A stretch of 64,000 nt of DNA from positions 248,001 through 312,000 of the forward strand of contig NZ_CP049259.1 of assembly GCF_011047315.1 (NCBI RefSeq). The letters run 5' to 3'. The notes beneath the pieces are model-generated. The model did not search any database. It had not been told where the DNA came from and was given only the letters and a program-made list of their open reading frames with translations. The DNA is from Altererythrobacter sp. BO-6. Its GTDB lineage: Bacteria > Pseudomonadota > Alphaproteobacteria > Sphingomonadales > Sphingomonadaceae. Both the position numbers and the translations under genes were made by a program. This document shows, in pieces, positions 25,741 through 34,414 of the stretch; the stretch's first letter is position 1, and every line of letters begins with the position of its first letter.

Positions 25741-26692
25741 TTACCCCAACCGCGCCTCGATCGCATCCCAGATCATCCCCGGCGTATCGGTGCCGTTGAA
25801 GCGGTCGATCGCCATGATCCCGGTGGGTGAGGTCACGTTGATCTCGGTAAGGTACTTGCCCCCGATCACATCGATGCCAACGAACACCAGGCCAAGCCGC
25901 TTCAGTTCCGGCCCCATCGCCTCGCAAATTTCGCGCTCGGTGGCGGAGAGGTCGGTCGCCTCGGCGCTGCCGCCCATGGCCAGGTTACTGCGGAACTCGC
26001 CCTTGCCCGGCTTGCGGTTGATTGCGCCTGCCACCACGCCATCAACCAGCACGATCCGCTTGTCGCCTTCGGCCACTTCGGGAAGGAAAGGCTGGAGCAT
26101 ATGCGGCTCGGGCCAGGTCTGGTTGAACACTTCGAACAGCGCGGAAAGGTTCTCGCCGTTTTCCGGAATGCGGAAGATCGCCTTGCCGCCATTGCCGTGG
26201 ATCGGCTTCATCCACGATCGCGCCATGCTGTTCCATGAAAGCGCGCGCTTCCTCCGCGCTGCGCGTCACCAGCGTGGGCGGCATGAAGCGGCGATAGTTG
26301 AGCACCATCACCTTTTCGGGCGCGTTGCGCACGCTGACCGGATCGTTGACCACCAGCGTTTCGTGCCTGATCCGCTCGAGCATGTGTGTTGCGGTGATAT
26401 AGCCCATGTGGAACGGCGGATCCTGCCGCATCAGCACCACGTCGATATCCTTGCCGAGGTCAAGCCGGACGGGGGTGCCCTTGGTTACATGATCGCCTTC
26501 GATCCGCTGCACTTTCACCGGGAAGCAGGTCGCATGCAGCCGGTCCTCGGCATCGAGCGTCAGGCTTTCGACATGGTATTCATAGCAAATGTGCCCGCGC
26601 TTCTGTGCCGCTTCGATCAAGGCAAAGGACGGATCGCCCGCGATCTTGACGGTTTCGATCGGGTCCATCTGGACGGCTACTCTAAGGGTCAT
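25741..26692 (-). pseudogene. gshB: Glutathione synthetase, broken by a one-base insertion
   Basis: Glutathione synthetase joins gamma-glutamylcysteine and glycine. The N-terminal part (MTLRVAVQMDPIETVKIAGD to EQHGAIV) and C-terminal part (MKPIHGNGGKAIFRIPENG to the end) lie in different frames. At 26212-26213 the minus strand reads GTGGATGAAG where GT-N-ATG-AAG is expected: one extra base. The span is 952 bp, that is 317 codons plus one. Repaired, it gives about 316 residues, the normal GshB length, with the ATP-grasp motifs (KPIHGNGG, TEINVTSPTG) intact. As written, translation stops early. A sequencing error is the simplest explanation, because the rest is perfectly conserved. Confidence 0.85.
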
Positions 26693-26711
26693 CGTTATTC
26701 CTTATCGGCCA

Positions 26712-26793
26712 GTGTCTCGACTTCGCTCGACACGAACGGATTTCCACGGCGGCCCCTAACCGTTCGTCTCGAGCCCAGTCGAGAGATGAACGG
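26712..26793. repeat. Palindromic repeat pair between gshB and yraN
   Basis: Two inverted arms, GTCTCGACTTCGCTCGACAC-GAACGG (26712-26739) and CCGTTCGTCTCGAGCCCAGT-CGAGAG (from 26760). Each is itself partly palindromic. The TCGAG/CTCGA-GAACGG pattern is a dispersed repeat I associate with sphingomonads. It resembles a BIME-like element and may act as a transcription or processing barrier between the two genes. Confidence 0.65.
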
Positions 26794-26798
26794 AAAAC

Positions 26799-27149
26799 TC
26801 AAGGCATCCAGGCGTTGACGATGTGGCGTGGCAAGGCGCCGGGTGCAAGCAGGATCACGTCGATCCTGATATCCTCGCCGTCCTGCGCGTAATTGTGCGC
26901 GACGCATTCCACCGCATCGGCCACCCGGCGCAGCCGGTAGGCATCGATCGCATGATCGAGATCGGCCGCGCGCTGGCGCCACTTCACTTCGACGAAGGCG
27001 ACCACCCCGCCCCGCTTGACGATCAGGTCAATCTCGCCGCGAGGGGTCTTGACCCGTTCGCCCAGCACGCGCCACCCTTTCAGTTTCAGCCAGGCAGCAG
27101 CGCGCCATTCACCCTTGCGCCCCTCGCGCTCCGCCTGCTGGCGGCTCAT
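26799..27149 (-). CDS. YraN (UPF0102) nuclease-like protein, from internal start
   Basis: The 116-residue YraN module starts at MSRQQAEREGRKGEWRAA. The endonuclease-like core is REGEID-type, here TPRGEIDLIVKRGGVVAFVEVK, with the Asp and Glu-x-Lys of the PD-(D/E)XK fold; the family's role is unknown. In most relatives it is a separate protein directly after rsmI. Here it is in the same frame as rsmI (see that entry) but could also be translated from its own ATG at 27149. RsmI, YraN and the PBP activator are neighbours in many proteobacteria, including E. coli (yraL-yraM-yraN). Confidence 0.7.
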   Translation of the reverse strand: MSRQQAEREGRKGEWRAAAWLKLKGWRVLGERVKTPRGEIDLIVKRGGVVAFVEVKWRQRAADLDHAIDAYRLRRVADAVECVAHNYAQDGEDIRIDVILLAPGALPRHIVNAWMP

Positions 27150-28004
27150 TCCCCCTTTGAGCTCCAGCGCGCGCGCATAGAGCGCCTTGCGGTCCAGCCC
27201 GGTGGCCTTGGCCACTTGCGCGGCCGCTTGGGAGGGCTTCAGATCAGACAGCGCCTCGCGCAGCAGCTCGTCGGGATCAGCTTCGGCGCTACCTTCCGCT
27301 GGCGGGCTGACCATCAGCACGATCTCCCCCTTGGGCGGATTGTCCTGATAATGAGCCGCTAGTTCGGAGGCAGAACCGGTGCGGCATTCCTCGTAAAGCT
27401 TGGTCAATTCGCGCGCGACCGCGACTTCGCGCGTGGGCCACAGCCCCGCAATCGCTTCGAGCGATTTCACCAGGCGCGGGCCGCTTTCGTAGAACACCAG
27501 CGTAGCTTCGACCCGCGCCAGCGCCTCCAGCGCTTCGCCGCGCGCCTTGTCCTTCACCGGCAGGAAGCCGGCAAACAGGAAGGCGTCGCTTGGCAGGCCC
27601 GACAGTGTCAGCCCGGCGATCGCCGCGCAGGCCCCGGGCAGGGTCGTGACCGGCACATCGGCCGTACGCGCCTCCCTCACCAGCCTGAAGCCCGGATCGG
27701 AAATCAGCGGCGTGCCCGCATCGCTGACCAGCACAATCGCCTCGCTTGCCGCACGCTCAACCAGCCTGTGCGTGGTCGCCTCGCTCGCATGATCGTCATA
27801 GCGCAACAGCGGCTTCGAAAAGCCCAGATGCTTCAGCAATTTGCCGGTCACCCGCGTATCTTCGCAGGCCACCGCATCGCAGCGCCTCAGCACATCGACG
27901 GCACGGAGCGTTATGTCGCCTAAATTGCCAATCGGCGTGGCAACGATATAGAGGCCGGGAGAGAGTGGTTCAGACAGGGCTGATTCAGGGGCGATGCTGT
28001 TCAC
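26799..28004 (-). CDS. rsmI: RsmI 16S rRNA C1402 ribose methyltransferase, fused in frame to YraN
   Basis: The first part (about residues 1-285) is RsmI, which 2'-O-methylates C1402 of 16S rRNA with SAM: LYIVATPIGNLGDITLRA, the CEDTR motif, LVSDAGTPLISDPG and GEIVLMVSP are all present. The GTG start at 28004 comes from VNSIAPES just before the domain; the frame is open further only because it runs antisense to the next gene. After ALYARALELKGG the frame continues without a stop into a complete YraN. Five G at 27151-27155 (minus strand) lie at the joint. With four G, RsmI would end K-G-E-stop with an ATGA overlap to yraN, the usual layout, so the fusion may be an indel error. Confidence 0.85.
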   Translation of the reverse strand: MNSIAPESALSEPLSPGLYIVATPIGNLGDITLRAVDVLRRCDAVACEDTRVTGKLLKHLGFSKPLLRYDDHASEATTHRLVERAASEAIVLVSDAGTPLISDPGFRLVREARTADVPVTTLPGACAAIAGLTLSGLPSDAFLFAGFLPVKDKARGEALEALARVEATLVFYESGPRLVKSLEAIAGLWPTREVAVARELTKLYEECRTGSASELAAHYQDNPPKGEIVLMVSPPAEGSAEADPDELLREALSDLKPSQAAAQVAKATGLDRKALYARALELKGGMSRQQAEREGRKGEWRAAAWLKLKGWRVLGERVKTPRGEIDLIVKRGGVVAFVEVKWRQRAADLDHAIDAYRLRRVADAVECVAHNYAQDGEDIRIDVILLAPGALPRHIVNAWMP

Positions 28005-28043
28005 GGCATGCTCTTTGGAGCAGCGGATATGGGGTCGGCAAGC

Positions 28044-29207
28044 ATGAAGCGGAATTTGTTCAATCGGCGCAACCTTGTGGTCGGCGCGACGGCACTGTTC
28101 CTGGCGGGCTGCCAGGTCATCCCCAAGACCGGCCCGGCCGTGCCTGCGCCGACGCCTACCCCCACGCCGGAACCGAGCGCGACCACGCTGCCGACCGACG
28201 AAACGCGCCACCGCATCGCAATCCTTGTTCCTCTGAGCGGGCAGAACGGTGCGGTGGGCCAGTCGATCGCCAACGCCGCCAACATGGCGATCCTCGACAC
28301 CAGCGCGGAAAACCTGCGGATCACGACCTATGATACGGCAGCGGGCGCGCGCGAGGCTGCCGCCAAGGCGATCGCCGATGGCAACCGGTTGATCCTGGGG
28401 CCGATGCTGTCGGACAACGTACCCGCCGTACTGGCCGTCACGCGCCGTGCTGGCGTGCCGCTGATCTCCTTCAGCAACAACACCACCGTCGCTGCGCAAG
28501 ATGTGTTCGTGATGGGGCATATCCCCGAACAATCGATCGAACGTTCGGTCGCCTATGCCCGTTCGCGAGGGGCGAACAGTTTTGCGGCGCTCCTGCCGAC
28601 CGGCGACTACGGCGACCGTGCCTCCAGCGCGCTCAACAATGCGCTGCGCAATTACGGCGGCCTGCTGCGGCGGACCGAACGTTATGATCGCGGCAGCAGC
28701 GCGGTGATCGGTGCGGCCAATCGCCTGCGCGAGGGCGGCGGCTATGACACCGTGCTGATCGCCGATGGCGTCCAGCTGGCGGCTCAGGGTGCCAGCGCGT
28801 TGAAGGAAGGCGGCGCGAACCCGCGCATCGTGGGAACCGAGCTGTGGAGCGGCGAAAGCGCCGTCACCCGCACCAGCGCGCTGCGCGGGGCGCTGTTCTC
28901 CGCCGTCTCTAACCAGCGCTTCCAGCGCTTCCGCGACAGCTATCAGAACCGTTTCGGCTCTGCCCCCTATCGCATTTCCACGCTGGGGTATGACGCCGTG
29001 CTGCTGACCCTGCGGGTCGCGCGCGAATGGCGCGTCGGGCGGCCATTTCCAGTCGGAAGCCTTACCGCCAGCGACGGTTTCCTTGGCCTTGACGGCGCGT
29101 TCCGTTTCGGCACCAACGGCGTGATCGAACGGGCGATGGAAGTGCGTGAAGTGCAGGCGAGCGATGTCGTGGTGGTCGATCCGGCGCCCGCCCGCTTCGG
29201 CGACTGA
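28044..29207 (+). CDS. Penicillin-binding protein activator (LpoA/LppC-like) lipoprotein
   Basis: About 387 residues. The lipoprotein signal with lipobox LAGC (residue 21) is followed by a Pro-Thr linker (PAPTPTPTPEPS), which would let the domain reach across the periplasm. The rest is a periplasmic-binding-protein fold (RIAILVPLSGQNGAVGQSIA, LILGPMLSDNVPAV, GANPRIVGTELWS). By family it should stimulate a bifunctional peptidoglycan synthase. It is divergent from rsmI with 39 bp between starts, a conserved arrangement. Met at 28029 is an alternative start. Confidence 0.82.
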   Translation: MKRNLFNRRNLVVGATALFLAGCQVIPKTGPAVPAPTPTPTPEPSATTLPTDETRHRIAILVPLSGQNGAVGQSIANAANMAILDTSAENLRITTYDTAAGAREAAAKAIADGNRLILGPMLSDNVPAVLAVTRRAGVPLISFSNNTTVAAQDVFVMGHIPEQSIERSVAYARSRGANSFAALLPTGDYGDRASSALNNALRNYGGLLRRTERYDRGSSAVIGAANRLREGGGYDTVLIADGVQLAAQGASALKEGGANPRIVGTELWSGESAVTRTSALRGALFSAVSNQRFQRFRDSYQNRFGSAPYRISTLGYDAVLLTLRVAREWRVGRPFPVGSLTASDGFLGLDGAFRFGTNGVIERAMEVREVQASDVVVVDPAPARFGD

Positions 29208-29265
29208 GCAAAACCTTTCCGCCCTGCTTGTCGGCGCGATGACGCGCGGCATATAGGCTCAAGCC

Positions 29266-31242
29266 ATGTCCGACGATCTGTTCGAAAACACGCCTGCATC
29301 GAGCGGCGATTACGATTCCTCCTCCATCGAGGTGCTGGAGGGGCTTGAGCCCGTCCGCCGCCGCCCCGGCATGTATATCGGCGGGACGGACGATCGCGCG
29401 CTGCACCACTTGGCCGCCGAAGTGCTAGACAATTCGATGGACGAGGCGGTCGCGGGCCACGCCAGCCGCATCGAGGTGCGGCTCGACGAGGGCAACCGCC
29501 TGTCGATCAGCGACAATGGCCGCGGCATCCCGGTTGACGAACATCCCAAGTTTCCCGGCAAATCGACGCTGGAAGTGATCCTTTCCACACTCCACTCGGG
29601 CGGCAAGTTCTCCGGCAAGGCCTATGCCACCAGCGGCGGCCTGCACGGCGTGGGCGTGAGCGTGGTCAACGCGCTGTCCAGCCACACCAGGGTAGAAGTC
29701 GCGCGCGACCGGCAGCTCTATGCGCAGGAATTCGGCAAGGGGCAGACGCTCGGCCCGCTGGAACAGCTCGGCCCGACTCCTAACCGGCGCGGCACCACAG
29801 TCAGCTTCACCCCCGATCCGGAAATTTTCGGTGACAGGCAGTTCAAGCCCGCACGGCTGTTCAAACTGGCGCGCTCCAAGGCCTATCTGTTCGCGGGCGT
29901 CGAAATCCGCTGGAAATGCGCGGCATCGCTCGCCAGCGAGGATGTGCCGGAAGAGGCGGTGTTCAAATTCCCGGGCGGCCTGGCCGATCACCTGGCCGAA
30001 CAGATCGGCACGCGCGAATGCGTGACCGCGCAGCCCTTCACCGGCAGCCAGGATTTCCCCGAGGAAAAGGGCCGGGTTGAATGGGCGATCGCCTGGCCGC
30101 TGTGGTCCGATGGTTCGACCAGCTGGTACTGCAACACCGTGCCCACTCCCGATGGCGGCACGCATGAGCAAGGCCTGCGTTCGGCCCTGACCAAGGCATT
30201 GCGCGCATTCGGCGAGCTGACCGGGCAGAAGAAGGCGAAGGACATCACCGCCGATGACGTGATGACCGGCTGCGAGGTGATGCTGAGCGTCTTCATCCGC
30301 GATCCGCAGTTCCAGAGCCAGACCAAGGACCGGCTCACCTCGCCCGAAGCCGCGCGGCTCGTCGAAAACGCGGTGCGCGATCATTTCGACCACTTCCTCA
30401 CCGCCAATATGGAGCGCGGCCGCGCGCTGCTGGGCAGCGTGATGGAGCGCATGGACGAGCGGCTCAAGCGCAAGCAGGAACGCGAGATCAAGCGCAAGAC
30501 CGCCACCAACGCCAAGAAGCTGCGCCTGCCCGGCAAGCTGACCGATTGCAGCGGCGAAGGCGAGCGCGAGACCGAACTGTTCATCGTCGAAGGGGATTCA
30601 GCCGGCGGCAGCGCCAAGCAGGCGCGCGACCGCAAGAGCCAGGCGATCCTGCCGATCCGCGGCAAGATCCTCAACGTCGCCAGCGCCACCGCCGACAAGA
30701 TCCGCGCCAACCAGGAAATCGCCGACCTGTCGCTGGCCTTGGGATGCGGCACCCGCAAGGACTGCGATCCGCAGAACCTGCGCTATGACCGCATCATCAT
30801 CATGACCGACGCCGATGTCGACGGGGCGCATATCGCCACACTGCTGATGACGTTCTTCTTCCAGGAAATGGCCGAGGTGGTGCGAGGCGGATATCTCTAT
30901 CTGGCGCAGCCGCCGCTCTACAAGCTGACCAGTGGCAAGGAGACGCGCTACGCCCGGGACGACGCGCACCGCGCCGAGCTGGAAGAAAGCGTGTTCAAGG
31001 GCAAGAAGGTAGAGGTCAGCCGGTTCAAGGGCCTGGGGGAAATGAACCCGCAGCAGCTGCGCGAAACGACCATGAACCCCGAAACGCGCTCGCTGATCCG
31101 CATCACCCTGCCGCTGGAATTCGAACAGCGCGCCACTGTCGCCAGGCTGGTCGACGAGCTGATGGGGCGCAATCCGGAACACCGCTTCAACTTCATCCAG
31201 AACCACGCTGGCGACGTGGATCGCGAAATGATCGATGCTTGA
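29266..31242 (+). CDS. parE: DNA topoisomerase IV subunit B
   Basis: A 658-residue ATPase subunit of the decatenating type II topoisomerase. The GHKL ATP-binding domain is N-terminal (EVLDNSMDEAVAG, DNGRGIPVDEHPK, GLHGVGVSVVNALS). The TOPRIM domain has VEGDSAGGSAKQARDR and the metal-binding TDADVDGAHI. The C-terminal GLGEMNPQQLRETTMNP is typical. Length and motifs favour ParE over GyrB, which is about 150 residues longer. It partners with ParC, which is not in this window. Confidence 0.93.
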   Translation: MSDDLFENTPASSGDYDSSSIEVLEGLEPVRRRPGMYIGGTDDRALHHLAAEVLDNSMDEAVAGHASRIEVRLDEGNRLSISDNGRGIPVDEHPKFPGKSTLEVILSTLHSGGKFSGKAYATSGGLHGVGVSVVNALSSHTRVEVARDRQLYAQEFGKGQTLGPLEQLGPTPNRRGTTVSFTPDPEIFGDRQFKPARLFKLARSKAYLFAGVEIRWKCAASLASEDVPEEAVFKFPGGLADHLAEQIGTRECVTAQPFTGSQDFPEEKGRVEWAIAWPLWSDGSTSWYCNTVPTPDGGTHEQGLRSALTKALRAFGELTGQKKAKDITADDVMTGCEVMLSVFIRDPQFQSQTKDRLTSPEAARLVENAVRDHFDHFLTANMERGRALLGSVMERMDERLKRKQEREIKRKTATNAKKLRLPGKLTDCSGEGERETELFIVEGDSAGGSAKQARDRKSQAILPIRGKILNVASATADKIRANQEIADLSLALGCGTRKDCDPQNLRYDRIIIMTDADVDGAHIATLLMTFFFQEMAEVVRGGYLYLAQPPLYKLTSGKETRYARDDAHRAELEESVFKGKKVEVSRFKGLGEMNPQQLRETTMNPETRSLIRITLPLEFEQRATVARLVDELMGRNPEHRFNFIQNHAGDVDREMIDA

Positions 31243-31285
31243 TCCTTTTCCTTCCCCCAAGGGAGAAGAACGAGCGGAATAGCCG

Positions 31286-32500
31286 CTAACCCACCGCCTC
31301 CGTATGAATATGCAAGTGCCCCGATAGTGTCCGGTGCACCGGGCATTTGTCGGCGATTTCCATCAGCTTGGCGCGCCGTTCCTCGTCCAGCGCATCGCCC
31401 AATAGTTCGATCTTGCGATAGAGCGCCTGCACCGCTTCGCCATCGTCGAGCGCGTGGCCTGAATCCTCGGCATGGTCGCGCTCATGCGTCAGGTGCACGC
31501 GCGCACCGGCGAAGGGCCATTGCTTGCGATCGGCATACATCTTCATCGTCATCGCGGTGCAGGTGCCCAGCGCCGCCAGCAGCAGGTCGTAAGGCGTCGG
31601 CCCGGTATCGTCCCCGCCATATGACAGGGGTTCGTCAGCTACAAAGCGATGGCTCACCGTATGCACCTCGGTGCCGAATTTGCCGTTGCCGGTCTGCACC
31701 ACCACGCCTTCTTCGGGCATCGGCAGCGCCTCCTTATTCGGCAGGTAACGCCCCGCCCAGGCCGCAATCATGCGCGCAGCGAATTTCGCATCATCCTCGT
31801 CGAGCAGCAGGTGATCCGCGCCCGCCAGGCTGACGAAACTCTTGGGATGCTTCGCCGCATCGAACAGCTTTCCGGCATGCGCGATACCGACGATCTCGTC
31901 GGTCGGGGCGTGCATGATCATCAGCGGCACGCGCAGCTTGCCCATCTGCTCAACCAGGTTGATGGCACGGGTCGCTTCCAGAAACTCGCGGCCAAGCAGG
32001 AACGATCGCCCGCCGATGGTAACCTCGCCCTGCCCGTCGCGCTCGATTGCCTCAAGATCACCCTTGATGTTGTGCAGCACATGCGGGACGTCGCTCGGCG
32101 CACCGATGGTCGCGACTGCCGCCACCTTGTCCCGGCCCAGCTCGCTTGCCGCCGCCAGTACCGCAGCCCCGCCCAGGCTATGCCCCACCAGCAGGATCTG
32201 GCAGTCAAACCGGCCGATCAGGTACTCGGCCGAGGCGATCAGGTCTTCGACATCGCTGGCAAAACCGGCGCGGCCGAATTCGCCCTGGCTTGCGCCCAAC
32301 CCGGTAAAGTCGAACCGCAGCGAGGCGATCCCTTCGCGCGCCAGCGCACGCGTGACCGCGGTCGCCGCCTTCGATTGCTTGGTGCAGGTGAAGCAATGCG
32401 CGAACAGTGCAGCGCCGCGCACCAGCCCGCTTGGCAGTTCGAGCGCACCGGAGAGTTCATGTCCTTCGCTGGTTGTGATCTTCAGGCTTTCGGTCGGCAT
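31286..32500 (-). CDS. Alpha/beta hydrolase fused to OsmC-like peroxide reductase domain
   Basis: A 404-residue bifunctional protein. Residues about 1-255 are an alpha/beta hydrolase with nucleophile elbow VGHSLGG, acid in HAPTDEIVG and His in GADHLL. Residues about 270-404 are an OsmC/Ohr fold with the two reactive cysteines in LGTCTAMTM and DKCPVHRTL, which reduce hydroperoxides. The fusion is known in proteobacteria and may act on ester or peroxide metabolites. The ATG at 32500 follows GGGAGA; the frame is open to 32659. Confidence 0.88.
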   Translation of the reverse strand: MPTESLKITTSEGHELSGALELPSGLVRGAALFAHCFTCTKQSKAATAVTRALAREGIASLRFDFTGLGASQGEFGRAGFASDVEDLIASAEYLIGRFDCQILLVGHSLGGAAVLAAASELGRDKVAAVATIGAPSDVPHVLHNIKGDLEAIERDGQGEVTIGGRSFLLGREFLEATRAINLVEQMGKLRVPLMIMHAPTDEIVGIAHAGKLFDAAKHPKSFVSLAGADHLLLDEDDAKFAARMIAAWAGRYLPNKEALPMPEEGVVVQTGNGKFGTEVHTVSHRFVADEPLSYGGDDTGPTPYDLLLAALGTCTAMTMKMYADRKQWPFAGARVHLTHERDHAEDSGHALDDGEAVQALYRKIELLGDALDEERRAKLMEIADKCPVHRTLSGHLHIHTEAVG

Positions 32501-32840
32501 GGCGGGTCTCCCGTTGCGGATTTCGTCCTGCCTAGCTGATCCGTTACCCGAAGGCGAACATGCGGCACACGTGCATCTGGATTTTCCTACCCGGCCATGG
32601 ACCGCTATGTTGCAGGTTACCCGCCAGGATCGGAGCAGGTCATAAGTGGAAAGTGACACAGAAAGACGGCAAAATCCGCGTAATGCTCTGAACTACATTG
32701 CAATTCTGGCTAAACGGAGTTTTTCAAAAGGGTACGTTCGGTGTTCCATCGCCCCTCCAAAACGCTAGCTTACGCAGCGTCACCCTTGCGCGCGAAGCCA
32801 GCGTAACTTAACGCCCGCGGAAAGTTTCAAGGAAAGACCT
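32501..32840. other. Intergenic region between divergent genes
   Basis: About 340 bp. It should contain the promoters of the hydrolase-OsmC gene and of the MoxR gene. An inverted TTACGC/GCGTAA pair lies at 32770-32806. No gene or other clear signal is seen. Confidence 0.4.
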
Positions 32841-33701
32841 ATGACCGAGCAACCGCAGCGTTTTGAAGGCACCAGCTCCTATATCGCGACCGAGGACCTC
32901 AAGGTCGCCGTGAACGCCGCAGTCACGCTGCGCCGTCCGCTGCTGGTCAAGGGCGAGCCCGGCACCGGCAAGACTGTGCTGGCGCATGAAATCGCTCAGG
33001 CGATCAATGCGCCGCTGATCGAATGGAACGTCAAGTCGACCACCAAGGCGCAGCAGGGTCTTTATGAGTATGACGCGGTTGCTCGCCTGCGCGATGGCCA
33101 GTTGGGTGATGAGCGCGTCCACGACATTCGCAACTACATCAAGCGGGGCAAGCTGTGGGAGGCGTTCACCTCGCCAGAGCTGCCGGTGCTACTGATCGAC
33201 GAGATCGACAAGGCCGATATCGAGTTTCCCAACGACCTGCTGCAAGAGCTCGACCGGATGAGCTTCGATGTTTACGAGACGCAGGAGCGGATCGAGGCGA
33301 AGGAGCGCCCGATCGTGGTGATCACGTCGAACAACGAGAAGGAACTGCCCGACGCATTCCTGCGCCGCTGTTTCTTCCATTACATCAAGTTCCCCGATCG
33401 CGAGACCATGCGCGACATCATCGAGGTGCACTATCCGGGGATCCAGAAGAACCTCGTCAGCAAGGCGATGGATATCTTCTACGAGCTGCGAGAGGTGCCG
33501 GGCCTGAAGAAAAAGCCTTCGACCAGCGAATTGCTCGACTGGCTGAAGCTGCTGCTCAACGAAGATATGCCGCTCGACGTGCTGCAGGACAAGAACCCGA
33601 CGAGCGCGATCCCGCCGCTGCACGGCGCGCTGCTGAAGAACGAGCAGGACGTGATGATGTTCGAACGGCTTGCCTTCATGGCGCGCCGGAACCCGAGCTG
33701 A
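32841..33701 (+). CDS. MoxR-type AAA+ ATPase
   Basis: A 286-residue AAA+ protein. Walker A is GEPGTGKT (residues 41-48), Walker B LLIDEIDKAD, and sensor 1 VVITSNNEKELPDAFLRR. The family acts with VWA-domain proteins as a chaperone or metal-insertion machine. The expected VWA partner (CoxE-like) is found at 35935, separated here by a membrane protein and an oppositely oriented chemoreceptor gene. Substrate unknown. Confidence 0.88.
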   Translation: MTEQPQRFEGTSSYIATEDLKVAVNAAVTLRRPLLVKGEPGTGKTVLAHEIAQAINAPLIEWNVKSTTKAQQGLYEYDAVARLRDGQLGDERVHDIRNYIKRGKLWEAFTSPELPVLLIDEIDKADIEFPNDLLQELDRMSFDVYETQERIEAKERPIVVITSNNEKELPDAFLRRCFFHYIKFPDRETMRDIIEVHYPGIQKNLVSKAMDIFYELREVPGLKKKPSTSELLDWLKLLLNEDMPLDVLQDKNPTSAIPPLHGALLKNEQDVMMFERLAFMARRNPS

Positions 33702-33711
33702 GCACACCCTC

Positions 33712-34414
33712 ATGAAGCTGGGCGATCACCGGCTAACGCTGCTGTTCTTCGCGCTGACGATTGGCGTGTTCCTCGTCATGGGCAGCTATTTCCCGAAGGA
33801 GCTTGCGGTCCCGCTGGAAGGAAGCGCCATCCGTCCCGTGCTGCTGCTGGAATTCGCCAGTCAGCCATCGCACCTCGTCAATATTTTCGGCGAGGCAAAC
33901 GATCCCCCTGCGCGCGGCGCGGATTGAGGGCATGAACACCGGCAATGCGCTCGATTACCTGCTGATGCCAGCCTATGGCCTGCTGACGCTGAGCTTCTTT
34001 TTCGGTGTCGCGCGCGAACTGGACGCGCCGGTGTGGCGACTTTTCGGGTGGATGGGCGTGGTCGCGGCGCTGTCTGACGCAGTCGAAAACGCGATCATGT
34101 TCCAGATGGTGAGCGATTTCGTGTCGGGTGCCGACATGCTCGGCGAAATGGCCGTACTGCCCTATCCCGTCTGGCTGAAGTTCGGCCTGCTCGCTGCCAG
34201 CTGCGGCGGCGCGGCATGGGCGTTCATCATCATGCGGCGGTATTTGCTCGCCTTGCTGTGCCTGCCCGCGCCGCTGCTGTTCGTGCCCGGCCTGCTCGAT
34301 CCGTTCGGCCTGGCGCCGAGCACGACCACGACCATCGGGCTGGGTTGGCTGGCGATGGCACTCCATGCCGGCACGCGCTGGTATGGCGCGCGGGGCATGG
34401 CTGCAGCGGCCTAG
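33712..34414 (+). pseudogene. Multi-pass membrane protein, frame broken in a run of five C
   Basis: The N-terminal part (MKLGDHRLTLLFFALTIGVF to NIFGEANDP) and the rest (LRAARIEGMNTGNALDYLLM to the end) are in different frames. The switch is at CCCCC, 33904-33908; with four C the frames join to give 233 residues with about six membrane helices. The span is 703 bp, one base over a multiple of three. No family recognised and no catalytic motif. As written, either a 71-residue peptide or a product starting at an internal Met (33932) would be made. The homopolymer makes a sequencing error plausible. It overlaps the chemoreceptor stop by four bases. Confidence 0.65.

Noticed and set aside
28005..29252. 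Upstream extension of the rsmI frame to 29252
   Set aside because: This part is antisense to the penicillin-binding protein activator gene and shows no methyltransferase homology; the GTG at 28004 starts the domain.
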